Below are positions 1 to 6,963 of a DNA stretch of 9,295 nucleotides, piece by piece. The DNA is from Nitrospirota bacterium (GTDB taxonomy: Bacteria; Nitrospinota_A; UBA7883; JACRGQ01). The stretch's first letter is position 1, and the number at the start of each line of letters is the position of its first letter. Below the pieces are notes generated by a model. That model was not told where the DNA came from, ran no database searches, and saw nothing but the letters and a program-made list of their open reading frames with translations. The position numbers and the translations under genes were made by a program. The DNA lies in the NCBI GenBank assembly GCA_024275775.1, contig JAJRYM010000100.1:1-9295 (forward strand), in the 5' to 3' direction.

Positions 1-2490
1 TTCGTGCCGGGGTGGGACTGCCACGGCCTGCCGATAGAACATCAGGTGGATAAAAAACTCGGAAAAAGAAAACATGAAATAAGCCTTTCCGAGAAAAGAA
101 AACTTTGCAGGGAATACGCCGCAGGCTTCGTGGAAAAACAGCGGGACTCCTTTAAACAGCTTGGGGTGTTCGGGCAGTGGGATAAGCCTTACCTGACGAT
201 GAACCATAAATACGAGGCTGATACCGTTCGGGAGCTGGCGCTTTTCATGGATTCCGGCGCTCTTTATCAGGGGCTTAAACCGGTGCACTGGTGCACATCG
301 TGCCGGACGGCGCTGGCCGAGGCCGAGGTGGAATACGAAAACCACACCTCCCCCTCGATTTTCGTGAAATTCCCGCTGGCGGAAGGAGAAGCCGACAAGC
401 TGGGGCTTTCCGAAGAAAATGTTTCGGTCGTTATCTGGACAACCACGCCGTGGACGCTTCCGGCAAACCGCGCCGTATGCGTTCATCCCTCTTTCGACTA
501 TTCGGCGGTAAAGCTCGGCGATGAAGTTCTTATCCTCGCCACAGAGCTAGCGGCGCGGGTGACGCCTCTTTTCGGGGACGGCGAGACGCAGGAAATCCGG
601 AAATTCAGAGGCTCGGAACTGGAAAATATTCAGACCATCCACCCTCTATACGAAAGGAAATCTCCCGTAATCCTTGGCCGGCACGTAACTCTGGAGCAAG
701 GCACCGGCGCTGTTCACACGGCTCCCGGCCACGGGCAGGACGATTACGCCGTAGGGCTGAAATACGGGCTGGAAGTTTTCAACCCGGTTTTAGACAACGG
801 CCGTTTCGCCGACGACCTCGAAATGTTCGCCGGGCTTAAAGTGCCCCAGGCCAACGGCGAAATAATCGAAGCGCTGAAGGCAAACGGCAGGCTGTTGCAT
901 ACTGAGAATGTCGACCATTCCTACCCTCACTGCTGGAGATGCAAGAAACCGATTATCTTCCGGGCCACGGCGCAGTGGTTCATCAGCATGGAGAAGAACG
1001 GCCTCCGCGAAAAAGCTCTCGAATGCGTTCAAAAGGCAAATTGGGTGCCTTCGTGGGGCAAGGAACGGATTTACGGCATGGTCGAAAACCGGCCGGACTG
1101 GTGCATATCCCGCCAGCGGTCGTGGGGCGTGCCGATTACCGTTTTGTTCTGCGAAAAATGCGGCGAACCGCTGATAAACGGTGATGCGGCCAGAAAAGCG
1201 GCCGACAGAATGGAAGAGGCGGGCGCCGACGCATGGTTTGAGCTTGAGGCGAAGGAGTTTCTTCCGGACGGCGCGAAATGCGGAAAATGCGGCTCGGAGG
1301 AGTTTTTGAAAGAAAACGATATTCTGGACGTCTGGTTCGATTCGGGCGTAAGCCACCGGCTGGTGCTGAAGGACTATCCGGATCTTGTCTGGCCGGCCGA
1401 TCTGTATCTGGAAGGGAGCGATCAGCATCGGGGCTGGTTTCAAAGCTCGCTGTTGGAATCGGTAAGCACTACCGGCGAAGCGCCTTACAAAACCGTGCTA
1501 ACCCACGGCTACGCGGTGGATAAAAATGGTAAAAAAATGTCCAAATCGGTCGGCAACGTCATCTCGCCCGAAAAAGTAATTAAAAGATACGGCGCGGAAG
1601 TTCTTCGCTTGTGGGTGGCATCCGAAAATTATATGGAAGAAGTGAGAATTTCCGACGAAATACTCAAAAGACTGTCGGAAGCTTACCGCAAAATAAGAAA
1701 CACCGTCCGGTTCATGCTGGGCAATCTGAACGATTTCGAGCCCGGCTCCCACCGCGTGGAGTTCTACAGCCTTCCTGAAATAGACCGCTTCATTCTGGAC
1801 AGGGGCGCGAAAATGCAGGAGAAGGTTTTGAAAGCCTTTGAAAGATATGAATACCATTATTTTTATCATTCCGTTTACAACTTCTGCGTTGTCGATTTGA
1901 GCGCATTTTATCTGGATATCATCAAGGACAGGCTTTACACCTTTCCAGCGGCTTCTCACGGCAGACGGGCGGCCCAGACGGTTCTTCACGAAATCACGAA
2001 TCTGCTGGTGAAGCTTATGGCGCCGGTTCTCAGCTTCACGGCCGAGGAAATCTGGAAGGCCATGCCGGATTACATCGAGGGAAGCTCCGTGCATACGAAA
2101 ACTTTCCATGACACCTCCGGCCTGAAGCTGGATGAACAGACCCGCGCCGACTGGGAATCTCTGTGGGAAACGCGCAAAGAAACGCTGAAACTGCTGGAAG
2201 AAAAGAGAAGAGCCGGCGAGATAGGCCATTCTCTGGATGCGAAGGTCGGCATAGCCGCAAGCGGTGAAGATTTCAGCAGGCTGGAAAACTATCTCGGCGA
2301 GCTTCCGTTCGTATTCATTGTTTCGCAGGTGGAACTCAAACGGAAAGAATCCGGCGCCATGGAGATATCCGTAGCTCGCGCCGACGGAGCAAAATGCGAA
2401 AGGTGCTGGAACTACAGCGCGGACGTGGGAAGCGACGAAAGGCATCCCGGCGTATGCGGCAGATGCTCGGCGCATCTCGACGCCGTTTAA
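1..2490 (+). CDS. ileS: Isoleucyl-tRNA synthetase, 5'-truncated by the window edge
   Basis: Class I aminoacyl-tRNA synthetase that charges tRNA-Ile in the cytoplasm and edits misactivated valine. The frame is open from base 1, where it reads FVPGWDCHGLPIE, the block that follows the HIGH motif in IleRS. About 90 N-terminal residues, including HIGH, therefore lie to the left; the ATG/GTG codons near base 4 are not the real start. Visible landmarks are the CP1 editing-domain motifs TTTPWTLPANRA (around nt 440-475) and GTGAVHTAPGHGQDDY (around nt 700-750), a CxxC pair of zinc-ribbon type (around nt 1150-1300), DVWFDSGVSH, the catalytic KMSKS loop (nt 1534-1548), the anticodon-binding helical region, and a C-terminal zinc finger with Cys codons at 2395, 2404, 2455 and 2464. 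About 830 residues are present; with the missing part this matches the usual ~920-940. lspA follows after 9 bases, a common pairing. Identity is essentially certain. Confidence 0.97.
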   Translation, partial: FVPGWDCHGLPIEHQVDKKLGKRKHEISLSEKRKLCREYAAGFVEKQRDSFKQLGVFGQWDKPYLTMNHKYEADTVRELALFMDSGALYQGLKPVHWCTSCRTALAEAEVEYENHTSPSIFVKFPLAEGEADKLGLSEENVSVVIWTTTPWTLPANRAVCVHPSFDYSAVKLGDEVLILATELAARVTPLFGDGETQEIRKFRGSELENIQTIHPLYERKSPVILGRHVTLEQGTGAVHTAPGHGQDDYAVGLKYGLEVFNPVLDNGRFADDLEMFAGLKVPQANGEIIEALKANGRLLHTENVDHSYPHCWRCKKPIIFRATAQWFISMEKNGLREKALECVQKANWVPSWGKERIYGMVENRPDWCISRQRSWGVPITVLFCEKCGEPLINGDAARKAADRMEEAGADAWFELEAKEFLPDGAKCGKCGSEEFLKENDILDVWFDSGVSHRLVLKDYPDLVWPADLYLEGSDQHRGWFQSSLLESVSTTGEAPYKTVLTHGYAVDKNGKKMSKSVGNVISPEKVIKRYGAEVLRLWVASENYMEEVRISDEILKRLSEAYRKIRNTVRFMLGNLNDFEPGSHRVEFYSLPEIDRFILDRGAKMQEKVLKAFERYEYHYFYHSVYNFCVVDLSAFYLDIIKDRLYTFPAASHGRRAAQTVLHEITNLLVKLMAPVLSFTAEEIWKAMPDYIEGSSVHTKTFHDTSGLKLDEQTRADWESLWETRKETLKLLEEKRRAGEIGHSLDAKVGIAASGEDFSRLENYLGELPFVFIVSQVELKRKESGAMEISVARADGAKCERCWNYSADVGSDERHPGVCGRCSAHLDAV

Positions 2491-2499
2491 TCCGCCGGC

Positions 2500-3018
2500 A
2501 TGAATAAGAGCGCTTTTTCGGCAAAATACAAACTTCTTTTATTCGGAGCGCTCGTCATTCCGGCTGTCGACCAGTACACAAAATTTCTTGTCCGCAGTAA
2601 TTTTGAACTTCACGAAACCCTGCCTGTAATAAAAGGTTTCTTTAATATCACTTTTGTATTCAACCGGGGCGCGGCGTTCAGCTTCCTTGCGGATGTCGGC
2701 AGTCCGTGGGTCGGGCGTATGTTCATCATAGTGTCGCTTATCGCTATTGCGGTTATTATCGCCATATACCGCGAGATTGAGGACGAAAACCGACCGCTGA
2801 AATACGCGCTCGTTCTTGTTTTGGGGGGAGCCGCAGGCAATCTGCTGGACAGGTTTTTTTTGGGTCAGGTGACCGATTTTCTGGACTTCTACATAGGAGA
2901 CCATCACTGGCCCGTATTCAACATCGCCGATTCGTGCATTACGATAGGGGTAACCATCATCGCATTGAGCTGGGTGGGGCATTTTTTCGGGCGCAAAGAT
3001 TCAGAAAACGCCGATTAA
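2500..3018 (+). CDS. lspA: Lipoprotein signal peptidase (signal peptidase II)
   Basis: Inner-membrane aspartyl protease that removes the signal peptide from diacylglyceryl-modified prolipoproteins just before the lipobox cysteine. The 172-residue length is normal and there are four hydrophobic segments (about residues 10-22, 74-90, 100-115 and 143-163). Conserved blocks are all present: DQYTKFLV with Asp24, FNRGAAFSF with Asn55, GGAAGNLLDR (108-118), then VTDFLDF and WPVFNIADS. By comparison with E. coli LspA (D123/D141), the catalytic pair is Asp126 and Asp144, with the same 18-residue spacing. The ATG at 2500 gives the expected short cytoplasmic N-terminus before helix 1. No good Shine-Dalgarno sequence is visible in the 9 bases after ileS, so translation may be coupled to ileS. 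An in-frame run of eight T's (2854-2861) encodes part of the RFFLG stretch; it is uninterrupted and harmless as read. Confidence 0.97.
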   Translation: MNKSAFSAKYKLLLFGALVIPAVDQYTKFLVRSNFELHETLPVIKGFFNITFVFNRGAAFSFLADVGSPWVGRMFIIVSLIAIAVIIAIYREIEDENRPLKYALVLVLGGAAGNLLDRFFLGQVTDFLDFYIGDHHWPVFNIADSCITIGVTIIALSWVGHFFGRKDSENAD

Positions 3019-3047
3019 ATCCGCCCCCCGCTTCCCGGCCGGCGGTA

Positions 3048-3076
3048 TTGTTAAATATTTCATAATATATTAGAAT
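3048..3076 (+). promoter_or_regulatory. Candidate sigma-70-type promoter for the pilus/secretion ATPase gene
   Basis: The 104-base gap after lspA turns AT-rich after about 3046. It contains TTGTTA (3048-3053, four of six matches to TTGACA), a 17-base spacer, and TAGAAT (3071-3076, five of six matches to TATAAT). This spacing is ideal and predicts a start near 3083 and a leader of about 40 bases. CATAAT (3061-3066) is an alternative -10. The ATPase gene would then have its own promoter rather than depend on ileS-lspA readthrough. This is pattern matching only; no transcription data support it. Confidence 0.5.
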
Positions 3077-3107
3077 AAATCGTCTAGGTAAGAATAATTA
3101 TTTTGAT

Positions 3108-3115
3108 AAGGGTGG
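3108..3115 (+). promoter_or_regulatory. Ribosome binding site for the ATPase gene
   Basis: AAGGGTGG lies just upstream of the ATG at 3123. The AAGGG part leaves a 10-base spacer and the GGTGG part a 7-base spacer. It is the clearest Shine-Dalgarno-like sequence in the window and supports 3123 as the start. Confidence 0.55.
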
Positions 3116-3122
3116 CGAGCGT

Positions 3123-4100
3123 ATGGCTGTAACGTCTAGAAAATCAAGCTTTAAAAAAACCATTCAGGACGATACCAAGCACGAAAAGCTTGGAGATATG
3201 CTTCGGAAGGACGGGCGCATTACCGGCCGTCAGATAAAAGAAGCCGAGGAAATCCAGAAGAAAAAGCCCGAATGGATAGGCGCAATTCTCATGAGGCTCG
3301 GCTACATAAATGAAGATGCCCTGATTAACTTTATTTCGCGAAAGCTTGCCGTTCCGATTTTTGACCCCAAGACCGAGAAAATATCGCCCGATGCCGTAAA
3401 GCTTGTCGAATGGGATACGGCGAGAGAATACATGCTCACGCCTATCGCGACGGACGGGCATAACATCACGCTGGCTATGCGGGATCCGACCAGCTTCAAG
3501 GCCATAGAAATAGTTGCAGGCACAACGAAGCTTTCGGTCAAGACCAAGGTAATCAGGTTTCAGCACCTCGTTGAGGCGTTCAAGGAACATTACAAGATTT
3601 CCGACGAGGAATATCAGAAGCTCTTCCCAAGCAAGGAGGAGGATGAGGAGGAGGCGGAAGAAACCGTCGAAGAGAAAGCAACGGCAGAGGATTTCGATCT
3701 CGGCGGAATCATCACCGACGCCGAGGAAGACCTTGAACTCGCAATGCCGGACGAGGACGAAGATCTTGAGACGGTCTCGGCGAACGACGCCGCTATTGTA
3801 CAGCTTGTTAACGGCATTCTCATTAAATCAGTAAAAGACGGCAGTTCCGATATTCATATCGAGCCTTACGAGAAAAATTTCCGCGTCCGGTATAGGCTGG
3901 ACGGAAAACTTTCGGTCGGAATGCTTCTGCCGCTTTCCATGAAAGGCGCCCTTATTTCCCGCATCAAGATTATGTCCAACCTCAATATCGCCGAAAAAAG
4001 AGTGCCGCAGGACGGCAGAATAAAAATCAAGGTAAGCAAAAAAAGGTCGTCGATTTCCGCGTTTCGGTGCTCCCCACCCTTTTCGGCGAATCGGTTGTAA
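3123..4100 (+). CDS. PilB/GspE-family ATPase, N-terminal part (MshEN-like and N2 domains), ends early by a frame change
   Basis: First part of a type IV pilus extension / type II secretion ATPase; the rest continues in the -1 frame. Residues ~20-82 form two helical repeats, each with an LG-containing block (KLGDMLRKDGRIT, then a second ending in RLGYINEDAL and LAVPIFD). With residues ~83-160 they resemble the T2SSE_N/MshEN domain, which in MshE-type ATPases can bind cyclic di-GMP. Residues 171-222 are a very acidic linker, 25 of 52 being Asp or Glu. Residues ~223-307 are the N2 subdomain before the ATPase core (AIVQLVNGILIKSV, SSDIHIEPYE, RVRYRLDGKL, NIAEKRVPQDGRIKIKV). After VSKK at residue 307, family similarity stops and about 18 unrelated residues run to TAA (4098-4100), while the expected DFRVSVLPTLFGE appears in the -1 frame. 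Start is ATG 3123, with a good ribosome binding site. Alone, this product would lack Walker A and B. Confidence 0.88.
   Translation: MAVTSRKSSFKKTIQDDTKHEKLGDMLRKDGRITGRQIKEAEEIQKKKPEWIGAILMRLGYINEDALINFISRKLAVPIFDPKTEKISPDAVKLVEWDTAREYMLTPIATDGHNITLAMRDPTSFKAIEIVAGTTKLSVKTKVIRFQHLVEAFKEHYKISDEEYQKLFPSKEEDEEEAEETVEEKATAEDFDLGGIITDAEEDLELAMPDEDEDLETVSANDAAIVQLVNGILIKSVKDGSSDIHIEPYEKNFRVRYRLDGKLSVGMLLPLSMKGALISRIKIMSNLNIAEKRVPQDGRIKIKVSKKRSSISAFRCSPPFSANRL
4038..4044 (+). other. Frame-change point: run of seven A's inside the ATPase gene
   Basis: Upstream reading is AGC AAA AAA AGG. Downstream family sequence resumes in the -1 frame as AAG GTC GTC GAT TTC CGC, starting at 4043. Joined, the protein reads VSKKKVVDFRVS, and PilB-type proteins have six residues between this Val-like position and DFR, which the join restores exactly. 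One extra A (eight A's) or a ribosomal -1 slip on the Lys codons would do this. An equal run of seven A's at 1531-1537 in ileS stays in frame. A sequencing or assembly indel, a real mutation and programmed slippage cannot be told apart here. Confidence 0.85.
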
Positions 4101-5341
4101 TGCGCCTGCTGGATCAGTCGAAACTGCAGGTGGACATGACCAAGCTCGGTTTTTCCAAGGCGGATTTCGCCAAGTTCAATAGAGCTATCGAACGGCCGCA
4201 GGGAATGGTGCTGGTAACCGGGCCAACAGGTTCCGGCAAAACGAACACTCTTTATTCGGCCATCAACGCCCTTAACACCGAAGACGTTAAAATTCTGACG
4301 GCCGAAGATCCCGTTGAGTTCAACTTCGAGGGCATCAATCAGGTGCCGGTGCGAAACGAAGTCGGAATGACTTTCGCCGCCGCTCTTAAAGCCTTCCTGA
4401 GGCAGGATCCCGAAATCATTCTCGTGGGCGAAATCCGCGATATGGAAACGGCGGAAATCGCAGTGAAGGCCGCCATGACGGGGCATCTTGTCTGCAGTAC
4501 TCTTCATACCAACGACTGCCCGTCCACGATAGGCCGCCTTATAGATATCGGCATTCCCAGCTATATGCTGGCCGGTTCGCTTCTGCTGGTGCTGGCGCAG
4601 AGGCTTTTCAGGAAAACCTGCGAGCACTGCAGAGAAGATATAACCGCGAATTACGATTCGAATGAACTCATAGAATTCGGGTTCCACAAGGAAGAGCTGG
4701 CGGAACTGAAAATTCTCAGGGGCAAGGGATGCCCCCGGTGTACAAAAGGATACAAAGGCCGCATCGGCTGTTTCGAGCTGATGGAGGTTACCGAAAACGT
4801 GGCCCAAGCCATACAGTCCGAAGTGCCGGAAGAACAGCTCCGCAAAATAGCCATCAAGGAGGGAATGAATACCCTCAGGCGCGACGGGCTCAACAAGGTC
4901 GTCCAAGGTGTCACCACGCTTGAGGAAGTCATGGCCAACACCATCCTGCAAAAAGAGGCTTTGCCCGCGTACCTTCTGAATCCGGACGAGCTTATCTTCG
5001 AGGACGGCGACCTCATTATCCGCGAAGGCAACACAGACAAGAATTTCTACCAGCTTCTGCAGGGAGCCATTGTTATCATCAAAGGCGGCAGGGTTGTGGG
5101 CGAAATAAGCCAGCCCGGCGAATATTTCGGAGAGATGTCGGCCCTTCTGAATCAGCCGCGCGTGGCTACGGTCAAGTCGAAAGGCAAAAGCATCGTGAAG
5201 GTTTTCCCCGGAGAAAAGCTGGAATCAACGGTCAAGGACTATCCTGATATCTCAATGAGAATAATCAGATCGCTTATAACAAGGCTAACCGAGTCGGACA
5301 AGAAGCTTTCCAAAATCTTAAGCAAGTCTGCGCCGCGTTAA
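4067..5341 (+). CDS. PilB/GspE-family ATPase core with C-terminal cyclic-nucleotide-binding domain (second part of the split gene)
   Basis: Hexameric motor ATPase core that would drive pilin or pseudopilin assembly at the inner membrane. The GTG at 4067 lies inside the conserved VSVLPTLFGESVVMRLLD block, so it is not a natural start; the true reading continues from 3123 through the A run, giving about 739 residues (this part's residue n is joined residue 315+n). In joined numbering: Walker A GPTGSGKT 367-374, Asp box AEDPVEF around 394-400, Walker B ILVGEIRD 433-440, His box TGHLVCSTLHTND 453-465, and zinc cysteines 500, 503, 537 and 540. PilB/GspE proteins usually end near the stretch TLEEVMANT; here ~130 more residues follow. 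Residues ~618-715 match a CAP_ED fold, with cassette FGEMSALLNQPRVATV (669-684) holding the ribose-contacting Glu671 and phosphate-contacting Arg680, as in PKA and CAP. The stop at 5339 precedes the tolC-like gene by 35 bases. PilB versus GspE cannot be settled without neighbouring pilus genes. Confidence 0.9.
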   Translation: MLPTLFGESVVMRLLDQSKLQVDMTKLGFSKADFAKFNRAIERPQGMVLVTGPTGSGKTNTLYSAINALNTEDVKILTAEDPVEFNFEGINQVPVRNEVGMTFAAALKAFLRQDPEIILVGEIRDMETAEIAVKAAMTGHLVCSTLHTNDCPSTIGRLIDIGIPSYMLAGSLLLVLAQRLFRKTCEHCREDITANYDSNELIEFGFHKEELAELKILRGKGCPRCTKGYKGRIGCFELMEVTENVAQAIQSEVPEEQLRKIAIKEGMNTLRRDGLNKVVQGVTTLEEVMANTILQKEALPAYLLNPDELIFEDGDLIIREGNTDKNFYQLLQGAIVIIKGGRVVGEISQPGEYFGEMSALLNQPRVATVKSKGKSIVKVFPGEKLESTVKDYPDISMRIIRSLITRLTESDKKLSKILSKSAPR

Positions 5342-5349
5342 CCGCAAAA

Positions 5350-5370
5350 ATCAAACCGGCTCTGTTTGAT
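5350..5370 (+). promoter_or_regulatory. 7-bp perfect inverted repeat just before the TolC-family gene
   Basis: ATCAAAC (5350-5356) and GTTTGAT (5364-5370) are perfect inverted complements around the 7-base loop CGGCTCT. The hairpin ends six bases before the ATG at 5377 and occupies most of the 35-base gap. No T-run follows, so it is a poor Rho-independent terminator. It could be an operator half-site pair, or an RNA hairpin that affects translation of the following gene, which has only GGA directly against its ATG as a possible ribosome binding site. The stem is short and could be chance. Confidence 0.35.
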
Positions 5371-5376
5371 ATCGGA

Positions 5377-6963
5377 ATGAAGGCCAAAAACAGCATAAGA
5401 TTTTTTATGTTACTCATGGTCTGCGCCCCTCTGCTGTCGGCATCCGGGATCGGACTGCCCGCCCCTGCCGACGGCGGGACGAAAGAAATATCGCTTACTC
5501 TTCATGAAAGCATGCTTATGGCGATAAAAAACAATTTCGATATACAGATTGAAAAATCTCGGCCGATAATAGCGGAGCAGGACGTCGGCATCGCCTCCTC
5601 GGAGTTCGACCTGACACTTTTCGGAAAAGCCAACCATTCGTCATCGCGCACTCCAAGCACGTCGGCCTTCGCGGATCCCGATGTTGTGGAAAGCAATATC
5701 GACACTCTTTCGGTAGGCGTGAGACAGAAACTCACACCCGGCACATCCTACGAGCTCTCTCTGGAATCCATCAGATCGGATACAAACTCAACATTTGCCG
5801 GCATAGATCCCGAATACCGCAACCAGCTTACCCTTTCGCTCACCCAGCCTCTCCTGAAAGGGCTGGGAAGCACAATCAACACCACGGATATTGCCATAGC
5901 CCGCAACACGAAGGAAATCTCGCAAAGCGCGCTGGAGTTGAAAGTCATGGAGGTGCTTACCAAAGTCCGGGAAGCGTACTGGGATATGGTTTATCTGGAC
6001 GGCGAGCTGAAGGTAAGAAAAGAATCTCTGGAACTGGCCGATGATTTTCTGAAAAGAATACGGTTGCAGGTTGAAGTGGGAGTGATGGCCCCCTTAGAGA
6101 TAGCCAACGCTAAGGCAATAGTCGCCGTGCGGGAAGAGGAGCTTATAGGCATAAGGGAAAGCATCGCCAATAATCAGGATGCGCTGAAAGCGCTCCTTAA
6201 TATGAAAAACGCCCTGCCGGGTTCCCGCGTTACCCTGTTGCCGCTCGACGAGCCGGCAACAGGGCCGACAGACGCCAATATAGAGCGGTTAAGAGAATCC
6301 GCTTATGCCGATAGGCCGGATTACCGACAGGCCGAAGTGGATTTGGACAACAAGGAGCGGCTTGTAAGAAAATATAAAAATGAACTTCTGCCATCGCTTG
6401 ACTTGAACGCCTCCCTTACTCTCAAGGGCGTGCGCGGTACGGGCCGGCCGTTTATAGATTTCAATACCGGCTTACCCCGAACCAGTTCGTTCGCGGGAAG
6501 TGCCGGCGATTCTTTCGGGGACGCCACCAAAGGCAAGTATTACGACATAGACGTAGGGCTGGAAGCGGCCTACCCGCTTTCTAACCGGCAGGCGAGGAAA
6601 CGGGTGGCGAAAGGCCAGCTTGAATACGATATAGCCGCCATGAATCTCAGAAGAGTAAAACAGAGCATCGACGTTGAGCTTTTTCGCGCATTGCGGGAAG
6701 TGGAGGCGGCGGAACAGGCAATCGAAGCCAGCCGGGCGGCGCGTGTACTGGCCGAAAAAAAGCTGGACGCCGAAACAAGAAAATTCGAGGTCGGCTCCTC
6801 TACCAGCTTCGCCGTTCTCGAGTTTCAGAAAGACCTCGCGGCCGAAAAAAGCAAGGAGATAAAAGCGGTTACCGACAGGCTGAAAGCTATAGCCCACTTG
6901 GAGCTGGCCACGGGCGCCGTTTTAAATAAGAACAATATAGAGATTGAGTTTATGGATCAGTGA
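5377..6963 (+). CDS. TolC-family outer-membrane efflux/secretion channel protein
   Basis: Outer-membrane factor expected to trimerise into a beta-barrel with a long periplasmic alpha-helical tunnel, forming the exit duct for type I secretion or efflux pumps. The N-terminus (MKAKNSIRFFMLLMVCAPLLSASG) is a signal peptide: basic start, hydrophobic core about residues 8-22, small residues after it. Two OEP-type repeats follow. The first is about 37-280 (SLTLHESMLMAIKNN, beta strands with LTLSLTQPLLKG, then the long helix EVLTKVREAYWDMVYLDGEL). The second is about 300-515 (RPDYRQAEVDLDN, NELLPSLDLNASL, DVGLEAAYPLSNRQARKR, EVGSSTSFAVLEFQKDLA). Its 528 residues are slightly longer than E. coli TolC. 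The Cys at residue 16 is not in a good lipobox (LMVC), so lipidation is doubtful. No ABC or membrane-fusion partner is visible. The stop overlaps the regulator's GTG start by 4 bases. Confidence 0.93.
   Translation: MKAKNSIRFFMLLMVCAPLLSASGIGLPAPADGGTKEISLTLHESMLMAIKNNFDIQIEKSRPIIAEQDVGIASSEFDLTLFGKANHSSSRTPSTSAFADPDVVESNIDTLSVGVRQKLTPGTSYELSLESIRSDTNSTFAGIDPEYRNQLTLSLTQPLLKGLGSTINTTDIAIARNTKEISQSALELKVMEVLTKVREAYWDMVYLDGELKVRKESLELADDFLKRIRLQVEVGVMAPLEIANAKAIVAVREEELIGIRESIANNQDALKALLNMKNALPGSRVTLLPLDEPATGPTDANIERLRESAYADRPDYRQAEVDLDNKERLVRKYKNELLPSLDLNASLTLKGVRGTGRPFIDFNTGLPRTSSFAGSAGDSFGDATKGKYYDIDVGLEAAYPLSNRQARKRVAKGQLEYDIAAMNLRRVKQSIDVELFRALREVEAAEQAIEASRAARVLAEKKLDAETRKFEVGSSTSFAVLEFQKDLAAEKSKEIKAVTDRLKAIAHLELATGAVLNKNNIEIEFMDQ

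Noticed and set aside
1498..2475. Long antisense open frame (325 codons) opposite ileS
   Set aside because: It lies wholly within the well-conserved ileS gene, shows no recognisable domain, and is explained by codon bias on the coding strand.
2854..2861. T8 run in lspA as a second frameshift site
   Set aside because: The lspA frame continues intact through conserved catalytic motifs on both sides, so no frame change is needed.
3021..3045. CCGCC...GGCGG inverted repeat after lspA as a terminator
   Set aside because: Only a 5-bp stem around a ~15-base loop, and no T-run follows; not enough to call a Rho-independent terminator.
3019..3122. Sigma-54 (-24/-12) promoter upstream of the ATPase gene, and also in the 5342-5376 gap
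   Set aside because: Looked for GG-N10-GC of the TGGCAC-N5-TTGC type; no convincing match in either gap, although a sigma-54 activator is encoded nearby.
3866..4951. Long antisense open frame (361 codons) opposite the ATPase gene
   Set aside because: The + strand carries Walker boxes and zinc cysteines over the same bases; the antisense translation shows no family features.
3123..5341. Calling the ATPase gene a decayed pseudogene
   Set aside because: Apart from the single A-run frame change, every catalytic motif and the extra domain are intact, so a sequence error or recent or programmed event is more likely.
5392..5430. Lipobox making the TolC-like protein a lipoprotein
   Set aside because: The residues before Cys16 are Leu-Met-Val, a poor lipobox (Val at -1), and the hydrophobic stretch continues past the Cys.
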